Source: Stemphylium vesicarium
Taxonomy: Eukaryota; Ascomycota; Dothideomycetes; Pleosporales; Pleosporaceae
NCBI GenBank assembly: GCA_004380135.1
Contig: QXCR01000102.1
Span: 124,001 to 188,000 of the forward strand
Direction of reading: 5' to 3'
DNA length: 64,000 nucleotides
Both the position numbers and the translations under genes were made by a program. This document shows positions 1-9,945 of the stretch, piece after piece (within the stretch, counting starts at the first letter, position 1; each line of letters opens with the position of its first letter). The notes under the pieces are model-generated. The model did not search any database. It saw nothing but the letters and a program-made list of their open reading frames with translations, and was not told the origin of the DNA.

Positions 1-13
1 TTTGTTAGATCGG

Positions 14-2052
14 TTAAACTGGGAGGTCATCCGCGCATGATCGCTTACCATCCAAAGTTTCAAGAAGAACGTTCGACGTATCTGCGGAAAAGCATTGCTG
101 CCGATGCAACACGACTCTCACCGGCTCGTTCCTGTTCTGATACAAATTTGCAGACTGCCAAGTGATAACCAGCTCGCCCTTTTTCTCGGTGGGGGAGCAC
201 TGAACCGATCTAGGCATCTGCAGCAAACGCTTGTTCGCCAGGCTCTTAAGCAGACCTTCGTCGGTAGCGATTTGAGGATAATCTCCTGTGGCGATCAATT
301 GAGAGATCATAATGTCCCATAACCGCAAGACCGCATGATCACACAAGAAAATGTTAGAAGCTCCTCCCTGGTGTTCATCGCAGTAAACGTGTTCGTGGGC
401 GCCGTTCCAGGTGAGCCATTTGTCGTGGACTTTCCACATCATCGCAAAGAAGCCAGCGTCGATGTCCAAGTGCTCGCCGTCTACAAACGTAAGTTTCATG
501 TGCGTTGTTACTGGGTGCGACTGCAAGAGACACCTCAACGTCTTGTTTACGTGCGCAGCGAAAGTATTGTCGGGTAATACCACTACCTGCGCAGACTTGA
601 AACGATGCAACAGCTCTTCTGTTGGTGTCTTGCAAATGAAGTATCTGCTCAACATTTTCCACAGCTCCCCGTTGATTGGAACGGGGTTCTTGCGCAGACT
701 CTGTTCGATGATGTGGAATTCCTGGAATGCCTAGTCAGAGTTGGCAGCGTGGCGAGTATGCGTCAACTCACGTCTTTGCCTTCAGTAGCTGAATAGTAGA
801 ATGGTTTGCGGCCCTGCTCGTCCACGTTGATACTCAACATCTTTTTCCACACTTTCCTGGCAATGTTTCCTTCGAGCGAAAGATCGTCGTTGCTCAGCAT
901 GACGTCTCCTTTCCGACTGATCCAACTCAGCAGGAGGTTAGTGTAGTCGGACGCTATGTTTGAGTCAGTCGACCCATCCGTTCGTATTGCAGCTGTCCAT
1001 ATGGCAAGGATTTCTTCGGACTCATCACCGGCGCTGACTAACGTATCGCGATCAGACGAGGTGGTTCCGCCAATGAAATTGTATCCATACTGATAGCTCT
1101 TTCCAGAAATTCCACCGCTCGGTAGCAACAATCCATGTAAATACATAGACGCTTGATATTTGGGATCGCGGATGAGGTCGCCTTGTCTGGTGCGAATCAT
1201 GCCTTCTGGAGGATTAATGTCGAGTGTGACGGTCAGCCATTCCTTGAACGTATCAACATACGGTCGATCAGCTTTGGTTTTGAATTCTTGGATAGTACGG
1301 GCGGCACCAGGAGCACCAATAACGAGACAGACGTCTTCGCAAGGATGGGCCACCGAGGTTCTGGGCTGAGCTCGGGCCTTGAGCGCCATCTTGCCTATGC
1401 TTTTGTCACTCATGCGAGTGAGGGAGCAGGATAAGCTGCCTTTTTTGTACAAGAATCTCCACTTGAACCCATCGCTCTCGTAGTGGAAGTTTTAATTATT
1501 ACGTCGAAACATAAGGGCGGAGAGCTTCAGGCCGTCACCGTGTTGCCCGGTCTGTGTCTTGTCGTTTGCTTTGGTCGTCCCACCGGTACCGAGGTTGCGA
1601 TACTTGAGAGTGGCCTTGAAATTTGCCATCTTTAGACCTCCCACACAGTATCCGTCCTTGTCGTACTGGAATCGTATGAAGCCGAGTAGTGCCTCGGTCT
1701 CCGGGTGACGCACCTCGATGGGTATGACCCTCTTGGTGTCCGTGTACGTGGGTGAAACGAGGATAGGTCAAGGCTAAATGATCTCAAAATGCCATCTCTC
1801 CTAAGTAGCGTTAGAGTCAAGAAGAAGCCGACGAAAAAGCAACGAGAGTACACACCAGTTCTGGTATGCTTCACGGAATGCCTCTTTGCAACCCCAGCGA
1901 GGCCTGTATTTATTGACGATATTGAGATCTTTTGTAGCGCGACGAACGCCGATGAGGTCAGTGTTCAGATCCAATCGTTCTCCGTCAGAATCGGAGGATT
2001 AGCTGCCGTCGCTGTTGCCGTCCTCTATATCTAGTAGTGGGAGCCCTGACAT
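14..2052 (-). pseudogene. Broken GHKL/HATPase-fold ATPase gene
   Basis: The gene can be followed from an ATG at 2052 to a stop at 14 with exons 2052-1856, 1800-772 and 730-14. The intron 1801-1855 is GTGTGT...TTAG. The intron 731-771 is GTGAGT...CTAG and only 41 nt long. The N-box (EAFREAYQNWRDGI) is split by the first intron, and a glycine-rich lid motif (GQHGDGLK) lies near 1530. Together these are the ATP-binding signature of the GHKL superfamily (Hsp90/MORC/MutL-like), in a form common as large uncharacterised fungal proteins. The frame is broken three times: TAA at 1999-2001, a one-base shift near 1741-1760 between the N-box exon and the lid, and TAA at 1492-1494 just after the lid. Residues on both sides of each break still read as family sequence, so decay is recent. 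Assembly error is the alternative, but three independent lesions make that unlikely. Confidence 0.75.
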
Positions 2053-2425
2053 AGTCGCCAAGCTCGTCAACCAGGAAGGCGCAGCCGCCATTGTTCAAAT
2101 ATAAAGCTAGAAGCACTCAGAATAAGACGAACCAAGAGTTGAGCAAAGTTGATTGCAACCAAAAGAGAGTGAAAACTCGTAAACAAACAGCTTGGAGAGG
2201 TAGTAAGCACGGCAAGGCTGTGCGTGTCTCATGTGGCACGGACACACGTTAGCGCGCTTTTTGACATCTTAGCGGCACGCGCAGTCACGTGTAGACGAGG
2301 GGTGCTCATGCAGTGCACTGGAAGCGCATCGATTACAGCCATGGCACCAAAATTGATGGAATATTTCTAGCACCATAGAAATGATTCCCAGCCACTGGTA
2401 GCGAGTCTCTAGGACATGTTCAATC
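2053..2425. other. Intergenic, no gene seen
   Basis: This stretch lies upstream of the broken ATPase gene and downstream of the GH3 gene. It holds no credible ORF on either strand and probably contains the former promoter of the pseudogene and the 3' end of the GH3 transcript. Confidence 0.5.
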
Positions 2426-4792
2426 TCAGACAACAGTGATAGTGCCGTTTCCCCTCAAGTCCATCGAACTGGAGCCAACATGCACGATGAAATCCCCCTT
2501 CTCAACCACATACTTCATCTTCTTGTCCCAGAGGCCCCAGTTAGCCACACTCAGATCAACGGAAACTTCTACAGTCTCCCCAGCCTTGACCATGACCTTC
2601 TTGAAGCCCTTGAGCTCCATGTTAGGTACCACCACACTAGCGAACACGTCTTGTACGTAAACCTGCACAACCTCTTTGCCGTCTACAGGTGATGAGTTGG
2701 TAACGCTTACAGTCACGGTAACGGTGTCGCTATCACTGACTTCTGTCTTGGAGAGCGTTACGTCGGAGTAAGTGAAGTTTGCGTAAGAAAGGCCGTATCC
2801 GAACTCGTACAATGGCTGAGGGGTGTTGAGGACGTATTGATGACCAAATTGTAGTGTTCCGTTGGGAAGAATCGCTCCAGGGTCGGTAGACCGACCAGAG
2901 TTCAGGTAGTCGTAGTAGACTGGCAGGGTTCCGACGTCATAAGGGAACGAAACGGAAAGCTTGCCCGAGGGTGTGACGTCTCCGAAGAGAACATCGGCTA
3001 GACCATTGCCACCCTGCTCGCCAGGATAGAACATTTGTAGAAGCCCAGCAGCGTTGTCGGAGATCCATGGCTCTGTGACGGGCTTTCCTGAACTGTATAC
3101 GACGATCGTGGGCTTTCCCGTTTCGATGATCGCTTGCACGAGCGGACCCATAGCTCCAACGAGGTTGAGAGAAGCAAGGTCGACGTGCTCGCCAGTTGTT
3201 GCGTTTAGTCCTTGCCACAGCTCTTGCTGATCGCGAGACCAAGTACCGACAACGACGACTGCAACGTCGGCAGCCTCAGCCGCTGCGACAGCATCGGGGA
3301 AGCCAGACTCATCATTCGACCAGCGCTCACAGCCTTGAGCAAAAGTTACAGTACCACTTGATGCGCTTGTGATTCCCTGCAGAGGGGTGACATTGGTGGG
3401 GTTGTACTGGGAACGGTAGACCACGTAGTCGCCGAGGTTGGTGATGTTAGCCATAGGCCCGATGACGGCAACGTTAGCAAACTTGGAAAGTGGAAGCGTG
3501 CTGTTCTTGTTCTCGAGCAGAACAATAGAGTCGGCTTCCAGCTTCCGCGCAAGTGCGACATGCTCATCGGTATGAATGATCGAGTCTATCTCACCCTCGG
3601 GTACGCCCTGGTACGGATGTTCAAAAAGTCCTTGCTTGAACTTGGCTCGGAGTTGGCGGCTGACTGCTCTGTTGACAACCTCGATGTCTAACTTGCCTTC
3701 ACCAACCAGCCGAGGGATATTCGCGTAGTTGTAGGAGCCGCCGCCCATCTCTACGTCGTTGCCGTTCGGGAGAGCCATGAGGGTCACGGCCTCGCTATCG
3801 ATGGGCAGATCCTCTGTCTTACATTGGCAAAGTTTGAAGTTGCAGCACAGACGATCTGTGGCTCCCGCATCCGAAGTAAGCCAGTACTTGTACCCCCACT
3901 CATCGCGTAGGATCGTCTCTTGAAGGTGACCATCGGCTATCGAGGGTATTCCATCGTATGAATGGTATGCCCCCATGATGTTCCAGGCATCGGCATCAAT
4001 TATGGAACGGTGGAACGGTGGAAGCCATGTCGTCCGAAGCTCTCGTTCTCCGCCATGAACCGGCCCGGTGTTTAGACCCTGCTCTGGGGCGCTGAACCCA
4101 GCAAAGTGCTTCACAGTTGCGCTCACGTTGAGGCTTTGCACTCCCATAACGTATTCATAGGCCATTTCACCGGCTAAGAAGGGGTCTTCGCCGTATGTCT
4201 CTTCCACTCTTCCGAACCGCAGCTCACGCGCTAAATCGGCGAGTGGAGCAAATAGCTGGTTGATGCCCAAAGCTAGCGACTCCTTGGCAATAGCTACAGC
4301 CATCTCGTTGATCAGCTGCGGGTCGAATGAACAAGCCTGGCCGATGGGGCTGTTGTATATAGTTGCATTGCCAACGAGTAAGCCGTGAATAGCCTCAGTC
4401 TGAACCAGGGCAGGAATGCCTAGCGTTGTGTTTTGCATGATATACTCCTGACCAATCTTGATGCCATTGCTGATCCATTCTGGTGGCATAGGATAACCGA
4501 CATAGAATTGGCCTCCGCGGACCCTGAAGTTCCATTCGAGACCCGTCTCGTTGACGACATTTGTGGTCGTGTTGATCCAGTTTGATATATCTCCTTGGAT
4601 GAGTTGGGCAGTCTTTTCCTCTATCGACATGCGCGAAAGGAGGTCCGAAACTCTGTCCTCGATTGGAGCAGAGGCATCCTTGTATGTCGCGTGTGCTGCC
4701 TGCTCTCTTCGGGCAAGGTCGATCGCGTTGCTGGGAAGGTAGAAAGAGCACCCAGCCAGAAGGGAGGCTGCACTAAGAACGGACGACCACAT
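2426..4792 (-). CDS. Secreted glycoside hydrolase family 3 (beta-glucosidase/beta-xylosidase type)
   Basis: This single-exon gene encodes 788 aa. The start was set at 4792 because the frame upstream (to 4900) adds 36 residues of non-signal sequence, whereas the protein from 4792 opens with a typical signal peptide (MWSSVLSAASLLAGCSF). The GH3 N-terminal barrel carries GRVEETYGEDP (about 195-204), KHF (228-230) and TSDAGATD with the catalytic nucleophile Asp308. The second alpha/beta domain follows, and the last ~75 residues form a fibronectin-III-like domain (from about KEVVQVYVQD). Several N-x-S/T sites (NTT, NVS, NAT, NLT-like) fit a glycosylated extracellular enzyme. It would cleave terminal beta-linked sugars from plant or fungal wall oligosaccharides. 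Whether it prefers glucose or xylose cannot be told from sequence alone. A Cys-rich insert follows the nucleophile (CCNFKLCQC). Confidence 0.93.
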   Translation of the reverse strand: MWSSVLSAASLLAGCSFYLPSNAIDLARREQAAHATYKDASAPIEDRVSDLLSRMSIEEKTAQLIQGDISNWINTTTNVVNETGLEWNFRVRGGQFYVGYPMPPEWISNGIKIGQEYIMQNTTLGIPALVQTEAIHGLLVGNATIYNSPIGQACSFDPQLINEMAVAIAKESLALGINQLFAPLADLARELRFGRVEETYGEDPFLAGEMAYEYVMGVQSLNVSATVKHFAGFSAPEQGLNTGPVHGGERELRTTWLPPFHRSIIDADAWNIMGAYHSYDGIPSIADGHLQETILRDEWGYKYWLTSDAGATDRLCCNFKLCQCKTEDLPIDSEAVTLMALPNGNDVEMGGGSYNYANIPRLVGEGKLDIEVVNRAVSRQLRAKFKQGLFEHPYQGVPEGEIDSIIHTDEHVALARKLEADSIVLLENKNSTLPLSKFANVAVIGPMANITNLGDYVVYRSQYNPTNVTPLQGITSASSGTVTFAQGCERWSNDESGFPDAVAAAEAADVAVVVVGTWSRDQQELWQGLNATTGEHVDLASLNLVGAMGPLVQAIIETGKPTIVVYSSGKPVTEPWISDNAAGLLQMFYPGEQGGNGLADVLFGDVTPSGKLSVSFPYDVGTLPVYYDYLNSGRSTDPGAILPNGTLQFGHQYVLNTPQPLYEFGYGLSYANFTYSDVTLSKTEVSDSDTVTVTVSVTNSSPVDGKEVVQVYVQDVFASVVVPNMELKGFKKVMVKAGETVEVSVDLSVANWGLWDKKMKYVVEKGDFIVHVGSSSMDLRGNGTITVV

Positions 4793-5803
4793 CTTGAAAT
4801 GGATTATGAGTGTAGTCTCGCCCAAGGACTGGGTTCTAGACAAGGTACCACAGTTCTTATAGGCTCCCGCCAGGGTCCACGGACCGTTAGAAAGATGCAT
4901 GCATACCTAGTGGTCTCTTGCGGACAAATGTCCCCCGAGAGAGTTCACAATATATTAAGGTACCGGCTCAATAGGTGACGATCGATGCAACCTCATTGGC
5001 ATTGAGAGCAATAGTGACGTCGTGGGCGACTGCTGAGCTTCAACAAGCTCAATGACTGCTGACGTATCAAAAACATACTGAACTCCCGATCCAGAGTCAT
5101 AAAGCAACTCAATTCCACCAAAGTCGCGTCCAGAAACAAAGTGACGCGTCGAAGTCGAGCAAAGATGTCGATGTGAAGCGTGAGGGGCTTTGAGTTTGAT
5201 TGACGGAAGAAATGGTGGCTGCGCTAGCCGAGGCCGCTCATCCCCCGCTTCCAAGCTCCAGATCTTCGACAAGCGACGCTCTCTGCCCCTCAACTACCCC
5301 AGGACTTTGTACATCATAATGCTTGGCAATTGAAATATCTCATGAGGCAGCATGCACTTCGCAGAGCTGTACGGAAGCTAGGGAACAGTCCCGTAAGCTC
5401 CACCACATCCTTGCAGCAGTCATAGTCTATCACGAATACAAGGAGCTCACCACAGCAGACCGCTAGAGCATGACGGCATACATCAATATGGTATTATTGA
5501 GAACGTGTGCAACCTGTCGAAGATGGACATGTTCAATTGAGTACACTGTGTACTTACTAATGACGTCAAGAAACCCAAGCCTGCACATATCGTTGAAGGG
5601 CCCATATATCCTCCAAACACATTGATCTACAAGCAAACTTGAAGACCGTGACCTCATAAACGCCCCAAATTCGCGTACCTGGTATATCCACCTCTTGAAA
5701 AAGCTAACCATACAAACATTAAAATAATATCCTAAGTATATAAGACATGAGAATCGTAAAGCGCTCTCTCGTAACACATCACGCTCGTACTAAATGTACG
5801 AGC
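4793..5803. other. Intergenic, promoter of GH3 gene
   Basis: About 1 kb separates the GH3 start from the 3' end of the Ser/Thr-rich gene. Short ORFs on both strands have no recognisable composition or motifs. The part next to 4793 should hold the GH3 promoter; no convincing regulatory site was identified. Confidence 0.45.
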
Positions 5804-7077
5804 CTACGCCATGAAAAGGAAAGGGACGAAGAAAGCAACCCACCATACCCTCTCCTTGTTCCCTCCAATCATGCCACCAGAAGCCCCGGCAGCGCTCGGC
5901 GCAGGCGGAATCCCAGTGTTCTGCGAATCCCCTGTCGAAATGGCCGTTGAGGATGTGCTGAGAGTGGACCCTGCCGCTTCAGCGCTGGAGGGCTCTGGCG
6001 TGGGCCTCGTGATGGGAGTTGCTGAGCCTCGGGATGCAGACGGGTCATACGAGAATGGTGGGGAGGTAGGAAACTCGGTGGAAGAAGTTCCTGAAGACAC
6101 GGAAGATGTGATCGTAACTGTTGAGAGGACGGTGGAAAGCGAGGGTGGCATCTGAGATGTAGACTCTGATTGGCTTGATGATGGTACTGGAATGTTTGTT
6201 GAGGTCGGGGCCGGTGAAGCTGTTGATGTCAATGGAGATGAAGACGGAGTTACCACCGAAGTCACGGTCGTAGCGCTGGTGAACGCGCTCGAGACGGTAG
6301 TCGACGGCACGGGGAGGGGCGTGGGTAATGTCAGTATAATAGTGGTTGTCGTCGTCGTAGTCTTCGTCTTGATGGATCTCTGGATGAAATTGGAGAAGAA
6401 TATCGAAGACAAGAGTGGAAGGTCTATAGAGGAGCCAGTCGGTAGAGCTGCTGGGATTGCGGAAACATTCTCTACCTTGACAGATTTTCCAGATCGCAGA
6501 GCTGACGATGCGAGAGTCGAGCTACTTGAGGTGGGTAGTGTGACCATTGGTTGCGCTGTTACGGAGCCATTCAGATCACCGGATGTCAACACTGGCGTAG
6601 AAGTGACTGGCAAGCTGGGCGTTGGCCGGTAGACCTCTGTTTCCGACACGACGATGACTACTACAGGCGCATAATCTGGAGTCAGTCCTGAGGAGGACGA
6701 TACATGCGGCGCACTTCCGGAGGTGAGGATTGACGGGTATTCCAAGGTAGGCAATTTCGAAGACACTGAGGATGCGGTTGATAGTGAAGAGGATGCCACG
6801 TCAACAGAGCTGTTGGTTGACGTTGGCGGCGACGAGCTTGTTAAAAGGTTGTGGGAACCCGAAGACGACGGGGACGGTAGCTGAACTGATAGCCCCGAAC
6901 CAGACGCGTATGGTGGTGATAGTGCAATTGTGGAAGCTGTAAGAGTTAGTGCTATACTCGATGGTGCTGCCACGCCGTCGACTTACTGCTATTGACCTCA
7001 TACGGCTTCGGCACTACACCCCCCAGTGCACGCGTCGAAAGTGCACCCAGTACCCATACCGGAGAGTCTCTCCTCAT
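5804..7077 (-). CDS. Ser/Thr-rich, probably GPI-anchored cell-wall protein
   Basis: A two-exon model runs 7077-6987 and 6936-5804, with the intron 6937-6986 opening GTAAGT, a CTAAC branch site and a TTACAG acceptor. It encodes 407 aa. Exon 1 supplies a basic start and a moderately hydrophobic leader (MRRDSPVWVLGAL...) that the large second exon lacks, which is why this start was preferred over an ATG inside the intron frame. The body is more than one third Ser, Thr and Pro, with a KTKTTTTTTT run in the middle, as in heavily O-mannosylated wall proteins. The C-terminus has small residues (SAAGASGG) followed by a short hydrophobic tail (VWWVAFFVPFLFMA), the layout of a GPI-attachment signal. 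No catalytic domain is visible. The leader is weaker than a classical signal peptide, so localisation is inferred. Confidence 0.7.
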
Positions 7078-8084
7078 AATTAATAGACGTAGAGATCTGA
7101 TCAAGCAAATGACGCGTTCCTAATGGCCGAGGGCAGATCTCTCCCACTTCAACTCGACAAAAGAATGAAGATCGACGTATAAAAGATTCAAAGCACAACC
7201 CAGCAAACGCGCAAACCAGGTGTAGGTACCTAAGTATTAATATTCGGGGGGCTGATAATGGACCTTGCCGCGAAAACCAGGCTGGTTGCGGTGAGGCTGG
7301 GATCCCGTCTACCAGCCCCCCAACGAAATCCTGCCAGAAAACATGTTTGTCGCACAACAACGTTCATCATAGCGCGGCGCTTGCACGGCGTATGTATGCC
7401 ACCGCCGGGGATTACTTGAAACGTTCCGTTTTATTGATCTTGGCGCAAGTCATGGTCGCTAATATGTTGTGGTGTTGCGGTGAGCGAGGTGGTGGCAGAT
7501 GCACGGGCCTTTTCACCGGCGAGGCTAGGTGCCTAGGTATCTTGAACCCAGCCCAACATGGCGTCGTGACACCAGTGCACCGCTTCGTACCTGCAGCGAG
7601 GAATGCAAGTCGCCATAGTGTTTGGCCAACGCACATTTATTATCGCTACTGAGTCTCGAATCAAGATCCTTACGCCATTAGGCAAAGTGACCAGGATTGA
7701 CAGCTAGCACAAAGTACAGGCTTTGCATATGGGAAGCAGGGCCATGGGCTTATCGTACTTCCAAGTGTCATGGTCAGAATGCGGCACAATGTAGTCACAA
7801 TTGAAGGGAAGCGGATAGTGGAAGTCAAAATGATAGGTATTGTTATTCGCAGATTCGTCTCACATCAGCCCGTCTCGAAAGCAATCGTTCGCATCTGCAG
7901 CTTCTTGGGTTAGCGAAGCTCTTCAAGACGCTTGCTAGTTGGGTGAAAAACAGTGTTTGCAAATCAGACAGCAGTTGGTACAATTTTTGGTCGACAGAAA
8001 ATTCCGATCAGGTCTGTGATTAAAGGTGTTTTCATCATTGCATGTGGAGAACAGAAAGTACGCTTGGACTTACTTGTTGCAGCT
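7078..8084. other. Intergenic, no gene seen
   Basis: About 1 kb lies between the promoter of the Ser/Thr-rich gene and the 3' end of the phosphatase gene. ORFs here are short, overlap on both strands and show no domain-like sequence. Confidence 0.45.
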
Positions 8085-9150
8085 TCATTCGACTTTGCGA
8101 CGCTTGAAAAATGTGTCGATACTCCTCTGCGAGGTATCGTGGCGTGAGCTTCCGACTCCGCCGCCGGTGCGTTTGAGGCCGTGGAGATGATCCTGGCCGT
8201 TGATCTTGAGGATAGTGGTAGACCATCCTTGCGTGATGTGGGACGTGGAGTTGGAGGGGAGACTGACACAAGACTGTGTTGTGTCTTTCGTCGCCGATTC
8301 CAGTACCTCAACCTTACCCAAGCCTTCGTCCGCAATAGGCATTTCAGCCGGCGACTGCGGGAACTCTGGGGCAGGTGTCACAGGCGGAATCGTGCCTTCG
8401 TTCTTGGCTTCAGTCCGTTCAAAGTACAGCTCGAGGTAGCCAGTATTTGACCAGCCGCCAAGATGCTCCAGTGACGGTCGCGCCGTCTCTTGGAGCTGAG
8501 GAGACAGCACAATGCTCTTGAATGGGAGTCGCAATAGTGTACGCTTCCAAAGAGTGGAGAGAAAGATGCCATGCGAAACAATGGCGACCACCGGCTCACC
8601 GTCTTTCGACGCGTCTCCAAACAGTGGCATAATGTGCTCATCAAGGAAGGTATCTGCCCGATGCGTCATGTTGTCTTTCGACTCCACTTCCACGAAAACC
8701 TCTGTACCCTTGTCTTCCTGCCGATTGAGGTGCTTCCCAGACGTCTTTGATTCAGGCAGGCGATGGTGGAATTTCTTCCCTTCCATCGACCCGAAATCCT
8801 GTTCCATCAACCCTGGTAGCTCCACCACATCAGGCACCGCTTTCGCAGGGCCATCATCGGTCGGTGGTATGGACTGGGCCTCGCGTATCTTGCCGGCCGT
8901 TTTCGCAGCCCGCTGCAGATGCGACGAGAAGAGGTGGGTAAAGGTCAACCCGAGGACCTTGAAGTGCTGACCTAAGCGGGTAGCCTGTTGGTAGCCATGG
9001 TTGGTGAGGGCTGAATCTCTGCTACCGGCACTGGAAAAGTTAGCATTCAATGCTAGCAAAGACGGGGCAGCTATGTTCTTACTATAGCTGACCGACATTG
9101 TCGACTGTCTCTCCATGGCGGATCAAGAATAGCCTAATTGATCGCGCCAT
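8085..9150 (-). CDS. Histidine phosphatase (phosphoglycerate mutase-like) with C-terminal PIP box
   Basis: Exons are 9150-9083 and 9030-8085; the intron 9031-9082 is GTAAGA...CTAAC...TTCCAG. The product is 337 aa. The start at 9150 places LFLIRHGETVDN near the N-terminus as in the family. Active-site residues are visible: Arg11-His12-Gly13, Arg63 in SSHLQRA, Glu99 in LMEQDFGSMEG and His176 in VSHG. The exon junction restores the family motif QLYAGSRDSALTNHG. After residue ~230 the catalytic domain gives way to a Pro/Glu/Ser-rich linker. The protein ends QRSIDTFFKRRKVE, an exact match to the PCNA-interacting peptide consensus Q-x-x-[ILM]-x-x-[FY]-[FY] followed by a basic cluster that could also serve as nuclear signal. 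Its substrate is unknown; a small phospho-metabolite or phosphoprotein is possible. A nuclear, PCNA-associated role is inferred from the tail. Confidence 0.88.
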
Positions 9151-9945
9151 GATACCCTCAACGGGCGGCAGGGCGCGTTGTCGAGCTTCATGGGAGGATG
9201 GATAGTGCAAAGGTGGAAAGAGCTTCGAAAGAAAGTGCGGGTCGTTTCTCTCCAAGTGGTCTGTGTTAGCGCAATGGTGACTAACTATGTATCGCCAAGA
9301 GGCCAATTGCTCCAGACTCACAATGAAGCACCGCGAAGATGATTACGACACGCTTATGGTTATCGAGATCCGTACCAGGATTATATTCAACCCGCTCTCG
9401 ATTTGTTACGCTTCATTTCTCACAGTGCCACTACATGCCGCAGGCGTCGACAATATGGCACAGGTCCTTTCAGAAATCATCTCTTTCCTTAATGCAACTC
9501 GTAATGACGAGCGCGAAACAAGACAATTTGGAAAGCAGTCTGGCCCCATGTGCTGCCACCGCTCGTGCGCACCGCTTTCTGCTTTACCTCGTTTGCCATT
9601 CTCGAATGATTGCATGTGCCTGCCTCACACGCTTTTCTTCAAACACAGCTTATGATGATCTAGTCTTGAGAATCTCGCCATTCAGCGCCGCTGCCACTGC
9701 CACGTATTAGGGTTCTCTCAGCCTAGTGGGGTGTTCACCCGTGACTGCCTTTACCTTGTGCCTTCAGGTCCACCAGACCCCTTCGATTTATCACTGGGCT
9801 AGCATACTTAGTCTCGCTACTTGATCGGCCCTATCAATATCAGAAGCTGACGGGACTTTCTCTCTCGTTCCCTCCCTCTTCCTCTTCGGTGCAAGCTGAT
9901 TAGTATGCACTCATCCTACCGCCTACGTTTACAAGAGTAGCCATC
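9151..9945. other. Divergent promoter region
   Basis: This 795 bp stretch separates two divergently transcribed genes (phosphatase, minus; triple zinc-cluster protein, plus) and likely carries both promoters. The part just before 9946 is CT-rich (tctctcgttccctccctcttcc near 9860), as in many fungal promoters. No coding signal was found. Confidence 0.45.
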
